Source of the DNA: Methylophaga thiooxydans DMS010
GTDB lineage: Bacteria; Pseudomonadota; Gammaproteobacteria; Nitrosococcales; Methylophagaceae
Length of the DNA stretch: 64,000 nucleotides
Direction of reading: 5' to 3'
NCBI RefSeq assembly: GCF_000156355.1
Contig: NZ_GG657899.1
Coordinates: 485,910-549,909 of the forward strand
This document shows, piece by piece, positions 43,931 through 52,802 of the stretch. Made by a program: the position numbers and the translations under genes. The stretch's first letter is position 1. The number at the start of each line of letters is the position of its first letter. The notes below the pieces were generated by a model that was given only the letters and a program-made list of their open reading frames with translations, did no database searches and was not told where the DNA came from.

Positions 43931-45296
43931 TATTGCTGTTCTCAAATGGGGTGTTAGAGACAGGCAAACGAATGGCAACAACCAGTCCGCCTGTTTGTTC
44001 GGTGTGCAGAGTGAACTGGCCCCCTAAGGCGGTGACGCGCTCATGAATACCCAGCAGGCCAATGCCCATCGTATTTGTAAAGGAGTCAGCTTCGGCAATA
44101 CCATCGTCGCGGATAATTAAGGTGATCTCATCGGCCTTAGCATATGTCAGTTTAATATCCGCTTTGCTTGCTCTGGCATGTTTAGCAATATTCGTCAGAC
44201 ATTCCTGCACAATACGGTAAAGGTTAACCGGTAATGGTTCCGGCAAATTATCGACGCGGTTATCTATATGAATCTGATATTGGGTCTGGTCACCACTGCG
44301 CTTATTCCAGCTTCTTATCAATTGCTGCAAGCTGCTGCTTAGCCCTAAATCATCGACGTCTGCCGGACGCAGACGTGTCAGTAGATTACGTAAAGCCGTC
44401 ATCATATGCGCGGTGATATGACTGATAGAGTTGACCTCATCTAACAGTGCAGGGCATTCCTTTTTAGCGGTTTGAGCGATAGAAGTTGTAACTGCATTAA
44501 TCCCAGCCAGACATTGACCAAACTCATCATGCAGTTCACGCGAGATATAGCGATGTTCTTCTTCTTGGGCATTCATTAATTTAAGCGCTAGCCGTTGATT
44601 TTCTGCCAGTGTCGCTTCTTGTGAGCTGACAAGGGCATTGATGGCTTCACTGGTGCGTTTCCACTCAACGATATCAAAGGCTGGTAAGCGCAGACTTAAT
44701 TCGCCTTCACGCATTCTTTCCAGCCCTTTAACGATATGGTGGGCAGGTTTCAACATGCGGCCAATAGTAAAAAACACCAATGTACATAAAGCTAGAATCG
44801 TCACAGTCATCACGCCGATCACTGCACGCAGATTGCTCCAGGCACGGGCTGTTTCTATATGGGTGTTTAGGCTGACCAGTATCGTGCCGTATTTAATCGC
44901 ATTGAAATTGACTGTTTTTCTTACTTCCTGATCCGGGGTGAAGAACTGCTTATAAAAGCTGGCAAACCAGGATGGGTATTTTTTTTCTGGTTCTGTGACA
45001 TCATTACACAAGCTACGCTGGCGGCTTTGAGTTCGAGACAGAAACTGAGTACAAGACCCCGGCACGCCGCCGATACCTCGCCACAAATTGACATCAGGGA
45101 ATGGACTGGAAAAGTCATAACGTTGAAACATATCCAGCAGTTGTTGACGTGTCTGGCGCTCAATACGTTTTGCGGTTTGCTCTGCCTCAAGTATCGATTG
45201 CTGGTTGGTCTGGTACAGCACATACCAGGCACTGGTGCTGAGGCAGATAACAGCAATCAATAAAATTCTGGCTAATAGTTGTGCTTGCAGGTTCAT
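43923..45296 (-). CDS. mxaY: HisKA_3-type sensor kinase, MxaY-like
   Basis: A 457-residue membrane kinase of the NarX/DegS class. Helices near residues 8-26 and 165-187 flank a periplasmic region with three Cys residues; a HAMP-like segment follows. The phospho-acceptor His is in YISRELHDEFGQCLAGINA, the DHp motif of HisKA_3 kinases, and the ATPase part has IVQECLTNIAKHA and IIRDDGIAE followed by GIGLLGIHERV. It is coupled to the LuxR-type regulator and divergent from the methanol oxidation accessory operon, hence the MxaY proposal. Confidence 0.78.
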   Translation of the reverse strand: MNLQAQLLARILLIAVICLSTSAWYVLYQTNQQSILEAEQTAKRIERQTRQQLLDMFQRYDFSSPFPDVNLWRGIGGVPGSCTQFLSRTQSRQRSLCNDVTEPEKKYPSWFASFYKQFFTPDQEVRKTVNFNAIKYGTILVSLNTHIETARAWSNLRAVIGVMTVTILALCTLVFFTIGRMLKPAHHIVKGLERMREGELSLRLPAFDIVEWKRTSEAINALVSSQEATLAENQRLALKLMNAQEEEHRYISRELHDEFGQCLAGINAVTTSIAQTAKKECPALLDEVNSISHITAHMMTALRNLLTRLRPADVDDLGLSSSLQQLIRSWNKRSGDQTQYQIHIDNRVDNLPEPLPVNLYRIVQECLTNIAKHARASKADIKLTYAKADEITLIIRDDGIAEADSFTNTMGIGLLGIHERVTALGGQFTLHTEQTGGLVVAIRLPVSNTPFENSNND

Positions 45297-45369
45297 TGGT
45301 ATGTCACTGGGTGAAAGTTAAATCTAGTTTAGGCATTTAGACAGTGTGTTGAAAGCGAATAACCATGCT

Positions 45370-45384
45370 CGGGCAATTTGCCCG
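45370..45384. promoter_or_regulatory. Inverted repeat in the mxaY-mxa operon intergenic region
   Basis: CGGGCA-ATT-TGCCCG is a perfect 6-bp inverted repeat in the 173-bp region between the divergent kinase gene and the mxa operon. It is a candidate binding site for the LuxR-type regulator. No clear -35/-10 pair was found near it. Confidence 0.4.
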
Positions 45385-45469
45385 TTGTTCTGGGGTAGAT
45401 ATCTGATGTGGTTCAGCTTGAAGCAGGGTTTAATTAACACCGGCTAAAAACACAGAACGAGGAGCAAAG

Positions 45470-45868
45470 ATGGACGTATTATTACTAGGCGCTGTTGCGA
45501 TGATCGCTGCATTAATTCTATCTGCGTGGTTGATGACCTTTGCTAAATGGTTTCCAGTGCCGGGCGTGGATGATTTTATTATTGATTATAAAACGATGAT
45601 CCGAGGCCACGTTGATTATGCCCTGATGGCACTGTTCAGCTTGGCATTCTATGGGGCAGCCAAGGGGGCTAGTTTAGCGTTACCGACGGCAGCATGCTGG
45701 TGTATGGCAATTGGTGGTTTCACCAATCCCACGATTTTTATTATCGGTGCGTTTGATATGGAATTTTGGGATAAAACTATCTGGAAAATTTTTTCTGCGG
45801 TGAGTTTTGCTATAACCACAGTCGGGTTTGTCTGGATTGGGATGACTTTTTTTAAGTATGCTTGGTAG
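45470..45868 (+). CDS. Four-helix membrane protein, unrecognised, first gene of mxa operon
   Basis: A 132-residue protein with four predicted hydrophobic helices (about 4-25, 48-66, 72-93, 105-128). Conserved-looking charged residues lie between helices 1 and 2 (PVPGVDDFIIDYKTMIRGHV). It has a GAGGAG Shine-Dalgarno and lies 38 bases before the MoxR gene, facing the divergent sensor kinase. I do not recognise a family. By position it may be a membrane component for methanol dehydrogenase maturation or electron transfer. Confidence 0.8.
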   Translation: MDVLLLGAVAMIAALILSAWLMTFAKWFPVPGVDDFIIDYKTMIRGHVDYALMALFSLAFYGAAKGASLALPTAACWCMAIGGFTNPTIFIIGAFDMEFWDKTIWKIFSAVSFAITTVGFVWIGMTFFKYAW

Positions 45869-45906
45869 AGTAGTCCAGCAAAAAAAATATAACGAGGAGA
45901 GAGAAT

Positions 45907-46926
45907 ATGGCTGAATCTCAGCTTTTACAGACGGCGCGTGACCATGCGTTGGAGTTAGAAAATGTAGTGAATAAAGTCGTTGTCGGTCAGCAACAGGCAG
46001 TACGTCTGATTTTGATTGCCTTGCATGCTCGCGGACATGTACTGTTGGAAGGTGGTGTCGGTGTCGGTAAAACCACCTTGCTTAGAGCATTTTCTAAAGC
46101 ATTAGGCGGGGTATTCGGTCGTATCGAAGGTAGTGTTGACTTGATGCCCAATGACTTACTTTACAGTGCATGGGTTAATGCTGAAGGCAAACCGGTCATC
46201 GATCCGGGGCCACTGATTGCTCAGGGCGAAGAAACGGCGGTGTTCTTCTTTAATGAGATTAACCGTGCCCGTCCTCAGGTTCAATCACTGCTGTTAAGAG
46301 CGATGGCAGAAAGAAGTGTCGATGCCTTTGGTGAGGAATATCGCTTTCCTCATATGGTGGTGTTTGCCGATAGAAACGCGGTTGAAAAAGAAGAAACGTT
46401 CGAATTAAGTGCCGCAGCACGCGACCGGTTTTTGTTTGAGATTAATATCAGCCGTCCGACCGATGATGAAAACCGTCGTAAACTGATTTTTGATCCTGCT
46501 TTCCATGATGTTGATGCCTTGTTATCAACAATTAGTGAACCCTTATTGGATTACCGTGATCTGAATCAATTAGATCGTGAAATTCAGCAATCTATCTTTG
46601 TTTCTCCTGAGATAGAAAATTATGTGGTGCGCTTATGGGATGCCAGTTGGGAGCCACATAAGCTTGGCATCGAGTTGGAAGACATTTACGTGGAAGATCT
46701 GGTGGTCGCTGGCGCCAGCGTCCGTGGCATGTCATCTATGGTCAGAGCTGCCAAAGTAGCGGCGTGGTTAGAGGGTCGTGACCATGTTTTGCCAGATGAT
46801 GTCCATACCGTGCTGTTACCGACAATGACACACCGTGTATTTTTGTCTCCGGTCTACGAAGGTCGTCGTGAACAAATCATGCCTTTGTTCGTGCGTGCAC
46901 TTCGCGATCATATCGCAACACCTTAA
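45907..46926 (+). CDS. mxaR: MoxR-type AAA+ ATPase MxaR
   Basis: A 339-residue MoxR ATPase. Walker A is EGGVGVGKTTLL, Walker B AVFFFNEINRARP, and sensor/arginine residues are in LSAAARDRFLFEINI. MoxR proteins act as chaperones with von Willebrand A proteins. Followed here by a DUF58 protein, MxaA and VWA proteins, it is MxaR of the mxaRSACKL group, needed to insert calcium or otherwise mature PQQ methanol dehydrogenase. The Shine-Dalgarno GAGGAGAG is strong. Confidence 0.92.
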   Translation: MAESQLLQTARDHALELENVVNKVVVGQQQAVRLILIALHARGHVLLEGGVGVGKTTLLRAFSKALGGVFGRIEGSVDLMPNDLLYSAWVNAEGKPVIDPGPLIAQGEETAVFFFNEINRARPQVQSLLLRAMAERSVDAFGEEYRFPHMVVFADRNAVEKEETFELSAAARDRFLFEINISRPTDDENRRKLIFDPAFHDVDALLSTISEPLLDYRDLNQLDREIQQSIFVSPEIENYVVRLWDASWEPHKLGIELEDIYVEDLVVAGASVRGMSSMVRAAKVAAWLEGRDHVLPDDVHTVLLPTMTHRVFLSPVYEGRREQIMPLFVRALRDHIATP

Positions 46927-46931
46927 TTATT

Positions 46932-47822
46932 ATGGCAATCAAAAACCTGCAACCGCAGGAGTTTAATTATCGTTTCCCGGAGAAAGTGTTCGGACATGTA
47001 CCTGGCGCGCATAGTGGCACGGCGTTAGGGAGTGGAGATCGCTTTGCCGGTTTTGCCGACTTGTTTGATTACCCCGATCCGAGACGTTTGGATATTCGTG
47101 CCAGTTTGAGAAGTCAGGCGGCAGATATCAGTCAGCAGGAAAGCCAGCGTTGGCTGGTTAAGCGTTATCAGCAGCGTGCGTCGATTACCTTATGGTTACT
47201 TGCCGATATCAGTAAATCGATGTCAGTTGCCAGTGTTAACCATGAAAGACTGGCCAAGCTGGCACATATGATTGCGCATAGTGGGATTGGTCGAGGTGAT
47301 AGGTTTGCGATGGCGGCATTTGATTCTGTCTGGCGTCAGGATGTCAGCATTATGCCTACCACCCAGCGCAGTATGCCGGCGTTTGCTGCAGAAAAGATAA
47401 TGAATGCGAAAGCGCCTGAAGCACCAGGGGCTGATGGCTTATTTCAGGCTGCAGACTTAATCAGTAACAAACGGGCGATGGTGTTTCTGGCATCCGACTT
47501 TTGTTATGACCTGAGTCTGGTAGAACGCAGTTTGCGAAAGCTGTCGCACTACACCGTGATACCGATAGTCTGGCGTCATGATGATGTCGATCACTTCCCA
47601 TCCCATGCTGGTTGGGCAGAAACGCGTGATGCCGAAACAGGTCAACGCCACAGTGTGTGGATGCGGCCGGGTATGAAGAAGCGCTGGCAGCAGCGAATGG
47701 ATGACCATTTTGCACAGCTGACTGAGTGTTTTATGCGATATCGCATCAGGCCATTGTTTGTTGAGGGTGATATTACCCCACAGCAGTTGACTGAATACTT
47801 TTATGCCATGAAAAAATCATAG
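46932..47822 (+). CDS. mxaS: DUF58 protein MxaS
   Basis: A 296-residue protein with the DUF58 core (FADLFDYPDPRRLDIRASLR) and a VWA-like fold in which the metal-site region reads LWLLADISKSM (D-I-S-K-S). DUF58 proteins are standard partners of MoxR ATPases. It starts 5 bases after mxaR and precedes mxaA, the typical gene order of mxaRSACKL. It lacks a signal peptide and is probably cytoplasmic or peripheral. Confidence 0.9.
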   Translation: MAIKNLQPQEFNYRFPEKVFGHVPGAHSGTALGSGDRFAGFADLFDYPDPRRLDIRASLRSQAADISQQESQRWLVKRYQQRASITLWLLADISKSMSVASVNHERLAKLAHMIAHSGIGRGDRFAMAAFDSVWRQDVSIMPTTQRSMPAFAAEKIMNAKAPEAPGADGLFQAADLISNKRAMVFLASDFCYDLSLVERSLRKLSHYTVIPIVWRHDDVDHFPSHAGWAETRDAETGQRHSVWMRPGMKKRWQQRMDDHFAQLTECFMRYRIRPLFVEGDITPQQLTEYFYAMKKS

Positions 47823-47832
47823 GGATGCAACG

Positions 47833-48669
47833 ATGCGCTTTATAGCCCTGTTCTTAACTTTTTTATATACGATGTCGGCTACTGCTGCAGATACCAAAGT
47901 TACTTTGGATCGCAGTTGGGGTTTATTAATTGGTGATCACATTACTGCCACGGTAGAGTTACCTGTTGCCGTATCTGAGCTCGATACTCATAGCCTGCCT
48001 TCGCACGATAAACGCTATGGGCACTGGTTGTTTTTACACGACAGTGAGTTATCAGAGCGTCAAATGAAGCTCCATTTTCAATTGGTGAATGTGCCTGCTG
48101 AAAACCGGCAAGTTGCCACACCTGAAATTCAATTACGTACTCAAGATGGCGAATTTATCACCGTGCCGTCAGTGCCGATGCAAATCGGTTCTTTTCTTGA
48201 ACAGCAGGACACCCAGGGTAATCTGGTGCCGCGCGGTGATATTAATCTGAAAACTCAGAGCGATAACTTTCTGCAAGTTCGTTTATGGGTTGCGTTAGCG
48301 GTTTTGTTATTCGCCACATTGATTTGGCTGATTTGGCATTTTGGTCTGCGCCCGCGTCAGCGATTGCCATTTGCTGAGGCCATGTTTGAGTTGAATAAAA
48401 TGCGTCTGCTTGGCCGTAAAGATGCGGATAAAGCGAGTCGTAGTCTGCACCATGCATTTAACCGCAGTGCGGGTAGAGTGGTCATTAATAGTCATTTAGA
48501 CCAACTGTGGGAATGCTGTCCTTGGTTGATGCCGATGCAAAAGGATATTGAAAGTTTTTATCAACAATCTGCTGCACATTTCTTTAGTGCTAAAGGTGGT
48601 GAGCAAAAAGACTTTTATCAGATTCTAGAGCTTGCTAAAAACTGTCGTGCTCAGGAGCGAGTCGCATGA
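47833..48669 (+). CDS. mxaA: Methanol oxidation protein MxaA
   Basis: A 278-residue protein with an N-terminal signal peptide (MRFIALFLTFLYTMSATAAD), a periplasmic beta-rich domain, one membrane helix (about residues 152-173, ALAVLLFATLIWLIWHFGL) and a cytoplasmic helical tail. In Methylobacterium, MxaA is required for calcium insertion into methanol dehydrogenase. Assignment rests on its place between mxaS and mxaC and on topology. It overlaps the next gene by 4 bases. Confidence 0.85.
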   Translation: MRFIALFLTFLYTMSATAADTKVTLDRSWGLLIGDHITATVELPVAVSELDTHSLPSHDKRYGHWLFLHDSELSERQMKLHFQLVNVPAENRQVATPEIQLRTQDGEFITVPSVPMQIGSFLEQQDTQGNLVPRGDINLKTQSDNFLQVRLWVALAVLLFATLIWLIWHFGLRPRQRLPFAEAMFELNKMRLLGRKDADKASRSLHHAFNRSAGRVVINSHLDQLWECCPWLMPMQKDIESFYQQSAAHFFSAKGGEQKDFYQILELAKNCRAQERVA

Positions 48670-49682
48670 CGATATTCGGTCTCGAATGGTTTCAGCCATG
48701 GGTGTTGGCATTATTGCCTTTAGCGTTGCTGCCATGGTTTAACCATAATCTCGATAAAACGGTAGCTTGGGTTAATTTAGTACCTGCTGATCCACTGTCT
48801 AATGTGATTAGTCTTGCGCTGAAACTGTTGTCTTCTTTAGTGATTATGATGCTCCTTTTAGCCTTAGCTGGGCCGAATGTGCCTGAGCAAAAAGTAGAGC
48901 GGCTAGGAGAGGGGGCTGAGATTGTATTGCTACTTGATCGCAGTCGCAGTATGGACGCGCCTTTTGCAGTAAAAACACAGGCTGCTGCCGTCAGTGTCGG
49001 TGGTGATAACTCTAAACGAAGTGTGGCGCGTGATTACCTCACTGAGTTTGTGAAAAACCGCCCGGATGACCGGTTTGGGTTTGTATTTTTCAGTACTAAA
49101 GCCATCAATTTACTACCACTGACCTATGATAAAGAATCGATTCTGGCAACGATTAATGCCAATGCCTTAGGCAAAGGCTTGTCTGATACCAATATGGCAG
49201 AAGCTTTAGTCAGTAGTGCCGGTATGTTTGAAGGACAAACCTATCGTGGCTCAAGAATCGTGTTGTTGGTGTCTGATGGTGGTCAGCAATTAAGTGCTGA
49301 AGCCAAAGAACAAATCAGCCGACTCTATAAAGAAATGAACCTGAGTATTTACTGGATTTACTTAAAGTCCAACCAGGAAATGAGTCTGGATGAGGGGGAA
49401 GATGACAACTTATTGTGGGCTGATATACCTGAACGAAAATTACATAAGTTTTTCCAGACGATAGGTGTGCCTTACCGTGCCTTCGAAGCCGGCTCATTAG
49501 AAGCATTTGCCGAAGCGATGGCTGAAATTGACAGGCAGCAGTATCAAACTTTAATTGTTGAAGAAACGCTGCCACATGAACCTAAATCAGATCTGTTGTT
49601 ATGGATTGCGATGTTGGCGATGCTGTTATTGGCCACATCCCACCTTTATACCTTCTGGGGAGTGAAAAAAGCCCATGAATAA
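48666..49682 (+). CDS. mxaC: VWA-domain membrane protein MxaC
   Basis: A 338-residue protein with two N-terminal membrane helices (about 8-25 and 58-78), a periplasm-facing or cytoplasmic von Willebrand A domain, and a C-terminal helix (about 312-330). The MIDAS metal site starts with LLLDRSRSMD (D-x-S-x-S) and includes VSDGGQQ. MxaC works with MxaR, S, A, K and L in methanol dehydrogenase maturation. A second, closely related gene lies at 51201. It overlaps both neighbours. Confidence 0.9.
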   Translation: MTIFGLEWFQPWVLALLPLALLPWFNHNLDKTVAWVNLVPADPLSNVISLALKLLSSLVIMMLLLALAGPNVPEQKVERLGEGAEIVLLLDRSRSMDAPFAVKTQAAAVSVGGDNSKRSVARDYLTEFVKNRPDDRFGFVFFSTKAINLLPLTYDKESILATINANALGKGLSDTNMAEALVSSAGMFEGQTYRGSRIVLLVSDGGQQLSAEAKEQISRLYKEMNLSIYWIYLKSNQEMSLDEGEDDNLLWADIPERKLHKFFQTIGVPYRAFEAGSLEAFAEAMAEIDRQQYQTLIVEETLPHEPKSDLLLWIAMLAMLLLATSHLYTFWGVKKAHE

Positions 49683-50214
49683 ATTTTTAGTAAGTGCGCA
49701 CTGGTTGCTTAACCTGACAATTGTGGGTAGTGCGGTTTTGGTTATCGTAACAGCTGTGATGCTGTGGCAAAAACATCAGGTAGATGCCTATATCGAAGAT
49801 CCCACCGCTTTTGATGAGGTTCCAAGCGATTCGAGAGCCCAGTTTGCAAATGCCATTCAACTTGAACGGCTCGGTGAGCATGATTTGGCTTTAGATAAGT
49901 GGACCCAGGTGTTGGGCACGCATGATGCCTCTCTATTGCCAGCAGCTTATTACAACCGTGGTAATATCAACTTACGTGAAGCCTTATCCATGACCGCTTC
50001 TGATGGTCGGCAGATACCATTAGTGGAGCTGGCCAAGCAAGATTATCGCAGTGCTCTCTCGCTTCGACCTGATATGTGGGATGCACGATATAACCTTGAA
50101 ATAGCGTTACGTGTTGTTTCTGAGGATCCGGCTAATAATGATGATTTCGAAAAAAATGTCATCAGTAGCCGACGCTCGATTGAAAGTAAGGGCTTTAAGG
50201 TAGATTTACCATGA
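49675..50214 (+). CDS. mxaK: TPR-like protein MxaK
   Basis: A 179-residue protein with one N-terminal membrane anchor (about residues 8-30) and a tetratricopeptide-like helical domain (RAQFANAIQLERLGEHDLAL, LPAAYYNRGNINLREALSM, DYRSALSLRPDMWDARYNLE). It is assigned as MxaK by its place between mxaC and mxaL. It overlaps mxaC by 8 bases and mxaL by 4 bases. Confidence 0.86.
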   Translation: MNKFLVSAHWLLNLTIVGSAVLVIVTAVMLWQKHQVDAYIEDPTAFDEVPSDSRAQFANAIQLERLGEHDLALDKWTQVLGTHDASLLPAAYYNRGNINLREALSMTASDGRQIPLVELAKQDYRSALSLRPDMWDARYNLEIALRVVSEDPANNDDFEKNVISSRRSIESKGFKVDLP

Positions 50215-51146
50215 TTTTGAGCTATCAGAAACGTATTTTGCTGACAGCAGTCATCATGGCATCAGCACTGATACTTATTATGGCGGCATTATGGCTGCCG
50301 CAGGTACCGCGCGATGTTAAAATCATGGACACACTGTTTGTGCTCGATATTACGGACAGTATGAATGTGCAGGATGTGGAGCACGATGGTGAAAAAGTAA
50401 GCCGCCTGACTTGGGCGAAAGATTTCACTCGTAGAGCCATGTTGGAAATGCCGTGTGGTGCACACGCTGGGCTGGCAATCTTCAGTGAAGCTAGAAGTTT
50501 GATTTTGATGAATCCGGTCGAGGTCTGTTCCAGCTACCATGATTTAAGACAAATGCTTGAGCAGTTCGAGCCACACATGGCATGGGCACGTTCCAGTGAG
50601 GTATCAAAAGCAGCCTATACTGCCATCCGTCAGGCGAAAGAGATCGATCCACAGCCGACTATTGTGATGCTCACCGATGGTCATGAGTCACCGCCTATTC
50701 ATGAGTCATTATTTCCCAAGTTTGCCGGGACACCCGGTGAGATTCGTGGTTTATTAGTTGGGGTGGGGGGCGATGATTTATTACCGATCCCGAAAACCAA
50801 TGAAGCCGGTGAGGTTGAAGGGGTCTGGGCTGTCAATGATGTGATGCATCAGGATGTCTATGCGTCGATGCAAGCTGATACTACAATTAATACCAATAGT
50901 CCTCGCACAGAGCATTTGTCATCGCAGAAAAAAGCACATTTGGAAACATTAGCGAATCGGGTCGGTTTTGATTATGTGGCTTCACCCACGAAGCCGGCAC
51001 AATTAGTCGATCAAATTCGTGAAGCATCGCAAACCCGAGAGTTAACCGTCGATTATGATTTATATGCCTGGTTGTCGGGGTTGGCATTGATTCTTATCTT
51101 ACTTGTCTACCTGCCTTACGGTTGGATTGCAAAGACGGATGATTAA
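50211..51146 (+). CDS. mxaL: VWA-domain membrane protein MxaL
   Basis: A 311-residue protein with an N-terminal membrane helix (about 8-28), a VWA domain whose MIDAS begins FVLDITDSMN (D-x-T-x-S) with MLTDGHES further on, and a C-terminal helix (about 285-305). It completes the mxaRSACKL series, which acts in calcium insertion and assembly of methanol dehydrogenase. A 54-base gap separates it from the extra MxaC-like gene. Confidence 0.9.
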   Translation: MILSYQKRILLTAVIMASALILIMAALWLPQVPRDVKIMDTLFVLDITDSMNVQDVEHDGEKVSRLTWAKDFTRRAMLEMPCGAHAGLAIFSEARSLILMNPVEVCSSYHDLRQMLEQFEPHMAWARSSEVSKAAYTAIRQAKEIDPQPTIVMLTDGHESPPIHESLFPKFAGTPGEIRGLLVGVGGDDLLPIPKTNEAGEVEGVWAVNDVMHQDVYASMQADTTINTNSPRTEHLSSQKKAHLETLANRVGFDYVASPTKPAQLVDQIREASQTRELTVDYDLYAWLSGLALILILLVYLPYGWIAKTDD

Positions 51147-51200
51147 GGCGGCCGCCAAGCCTTGTTCATTGTGGCTGAATGATAGCCCGATATTAGTTTT

Positions 51201-52226
51201 ATGTTGGGGCTGAGCTGGGCCTCACCTTACCTGCTTTTGCTGTTGCCTTTGGCAATACTCCCGTGGTTGAGCCACAACACTGAAAAGAAAGTGGTGTGGG
51301 ATAAACTCTTACCCGTCGACCGCTTTTCTACGCTACTCAGTATTACTCATAAAGGTCTCGCCAGCTGCGTCATCATGGCACTTCTGATGACCTTGGCGGG
51401 ACCGTTTACACCAGAAAAGACGGTTGAACGTTACCGTCAGGGTGCAGAGTTTATTGTGCTTTTGGATCGAAGCCGCAGTATGGACGATATATTTGCGCGT
51501 CGTCCGTTAAATAGCCTTCCCGTCGAGAAAGAACTCATACGCAGTAAACGAAAAGTCTCACGTGATTATCTGGTCGAGTTTGTGAAGCGGCGACCTGATG
51601 ATCGGTTTGGTTATGTTTTGTTTAGTGATAAACCCACTGAAATTTTACGCTTGACCTATAACAAGGCAGCCGTGTTGGCAACGGTGGAAGCGGGGGGCTT
51701 GGGAAAAGGCTTATCTAAAACGAATATTTTTTCTGCATTAAAATTAGCGGCTGATATGTATCAGCGGGAAGACTACCGCGGCTCGCGCAATATATTGCTG
51801 ATTTCGGATGGTGGACAGGTTTTTACGGATGAGCAGAAGCGTTATTTAGCGCGAACTTATCCAGACATGAAGCTCAGTTTGTATTGGATATATTTACGGT
51901 CCATGCGAGGAATGACTTTAGATAGCTCAGACAACGATAGTTTGTTGTGGCTGGATATGCCCGAGCGTAAGATTCATGCTTTTTTTAAAACCTTGAACGT
52001 GCCTTACCAAGCCTTTGAGGCCGGCTCATTAGAAGAGTTTTCTGCCGCCATTAATGAAATCGACGAGCAGCAATATCAAACCTTGCTTGTAGAGGAGACA
52101 CTACCTCACCAGTATCGAACTGACTGGTTTTTATGGCTCGCCTTAGTCGCCCTTTTTTTACTGACACTGTCTTACCTTTATACTTGGTGGGGTGTCAGGC
52201 TGGCTTATCAAATTAGACACAAGTAA
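51201..52226 (+). CDS. Second MxaC-like VWA membrane protein (paralogue)
   Basis: A 341-residue protein collinear with MxaC at 48666: shared segments include VLLDRSRSMD, RDYLVEFVKRRPDDRFGY (MxaC: RDYLTEFVKNRPDDRFGF), FEAGSLEEFSAAINEIDEQQ and QYQTLLVEETLPH. Both keep the D-x-S-x-S metal site, two N-terminal and one C-terminal membrane helices. The region after the metal site differs strongly. It is a tandem-type duplication with divergence, placed after mxaL. It may serve a second dehydrogenase, such as the lanthanide-dependent XoxF, or form a heteromer with MxaC; both are guesses. Confidence 0.88.
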   Translation: MLGLSWASPYLLLLLPLAILPWLSHNTEKKVVWDKLLPVDRFSTLLSITHKGLASCVIMALLMTLAGPFTPEKTVERYRQGAEFIVLLDRSRSMDDIFARRPLNSLPVEKELIRSKRKVSRDYLVEFVKRRPDDRFGYVLFSDKPTEILRLTYNKAAVLATVEAGGLGKGLSKTNIFSALKLAADMYQREDYRGSRNILLISDGGQVFTDEQKRYLARTYPDMKLSLYWIYLRSMRGMTLDSSDNDSLLWLDMPERKIHAFFKTLNVPYQAFEAGSLEEFSAAINEIDEQQYQTLLVEETLPHQYRTDWFLWLALVALFLLTLSYLYTWWGVRLAYQIRHK

Positions 52227-52293
52227 CGGAAGCGTCACATCGAAGAGTCAGCTTTGTTAATGTGCTAACCAATACAAAAGGTAAAAAAACGTT

Positions 52294-52791
52294 ATGGCGA
52301 AAACCATGCCGACCACGTGGTTAGATATTTCTATCTCAGCGCAACACTGCCAACTCTGGCATCACGATAAGCTAGTGTTCAGTGCAGCGGTATCTACCGC
52401 ACTGAACGGGCCTGGCGAAAAAGAGGGCAGTGGTGGCACGCCGCGCGGTTGGCATCAGATCCGCGCCTGTATTGGTCAAGGCCAACCCGTAAATACGGTT
52501 TTTGTTGGCAGACGACCTACTGGAGAGCGCTATACACCTGATTTAGGTAAGACATTTCCCGATAGAGACTGGATTCTAACGCGTATTCTCTGGCTAAGCG
52601 GTCTCGAACTCGGTAAAAACCGATTAGGAAATGTTGATACAATGCGTCGTTACATATACATCCATGGCTGTCCGGATGCCCTGCCGATGGGGCAAGCCTT
52701 GTCACATGGTTGTATCCGAATGCATAACAGGGATCTACTGACTTTATTTGAACAGGTAAAACCTGGCCTGAAAGTCTGGATCCATGAATAG
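52294..52791 (+). CDS. L,D-transpeptidase (YkuD domain) without signal peptide
   Basis: A 165-residue protein made almost entirely of a YkuD domain. The catalytic motif is IHGCPDALPMGQALSHGCIR with the nucleophilic Cys in SHGCIRM. Such enzymes cross-link peptidoglycan or attach proteins at diaminopimelate residues in the periplasm, but this one begins MAKTMPTTWLDISIS and has no signal peptide or membrane helix, so it may act in the cytoplasm, for example on recycled muropeptides. The next gene, nagZ, is a cytoplasmic muropeptide recycling enzyme, which fits. Confidence 0.86.
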   Translation: MAKTMPTTWLDISISAQHCQLWHHDKLVFSAAVSTALNGPGEKEGSGGTPRGWHQIRACIGQGQPVNTVFVGRRPTGERYTPDLGKTFPDRDWILTRILWLSGLELGKNRLGNVDTMRRYIYIHGCPDALPMGQALSHGCIRMHNRDLLTLFEQVKPGLKVWIHE

Positions 52792-52802
52792 GTTTCAAAG
52801 CT

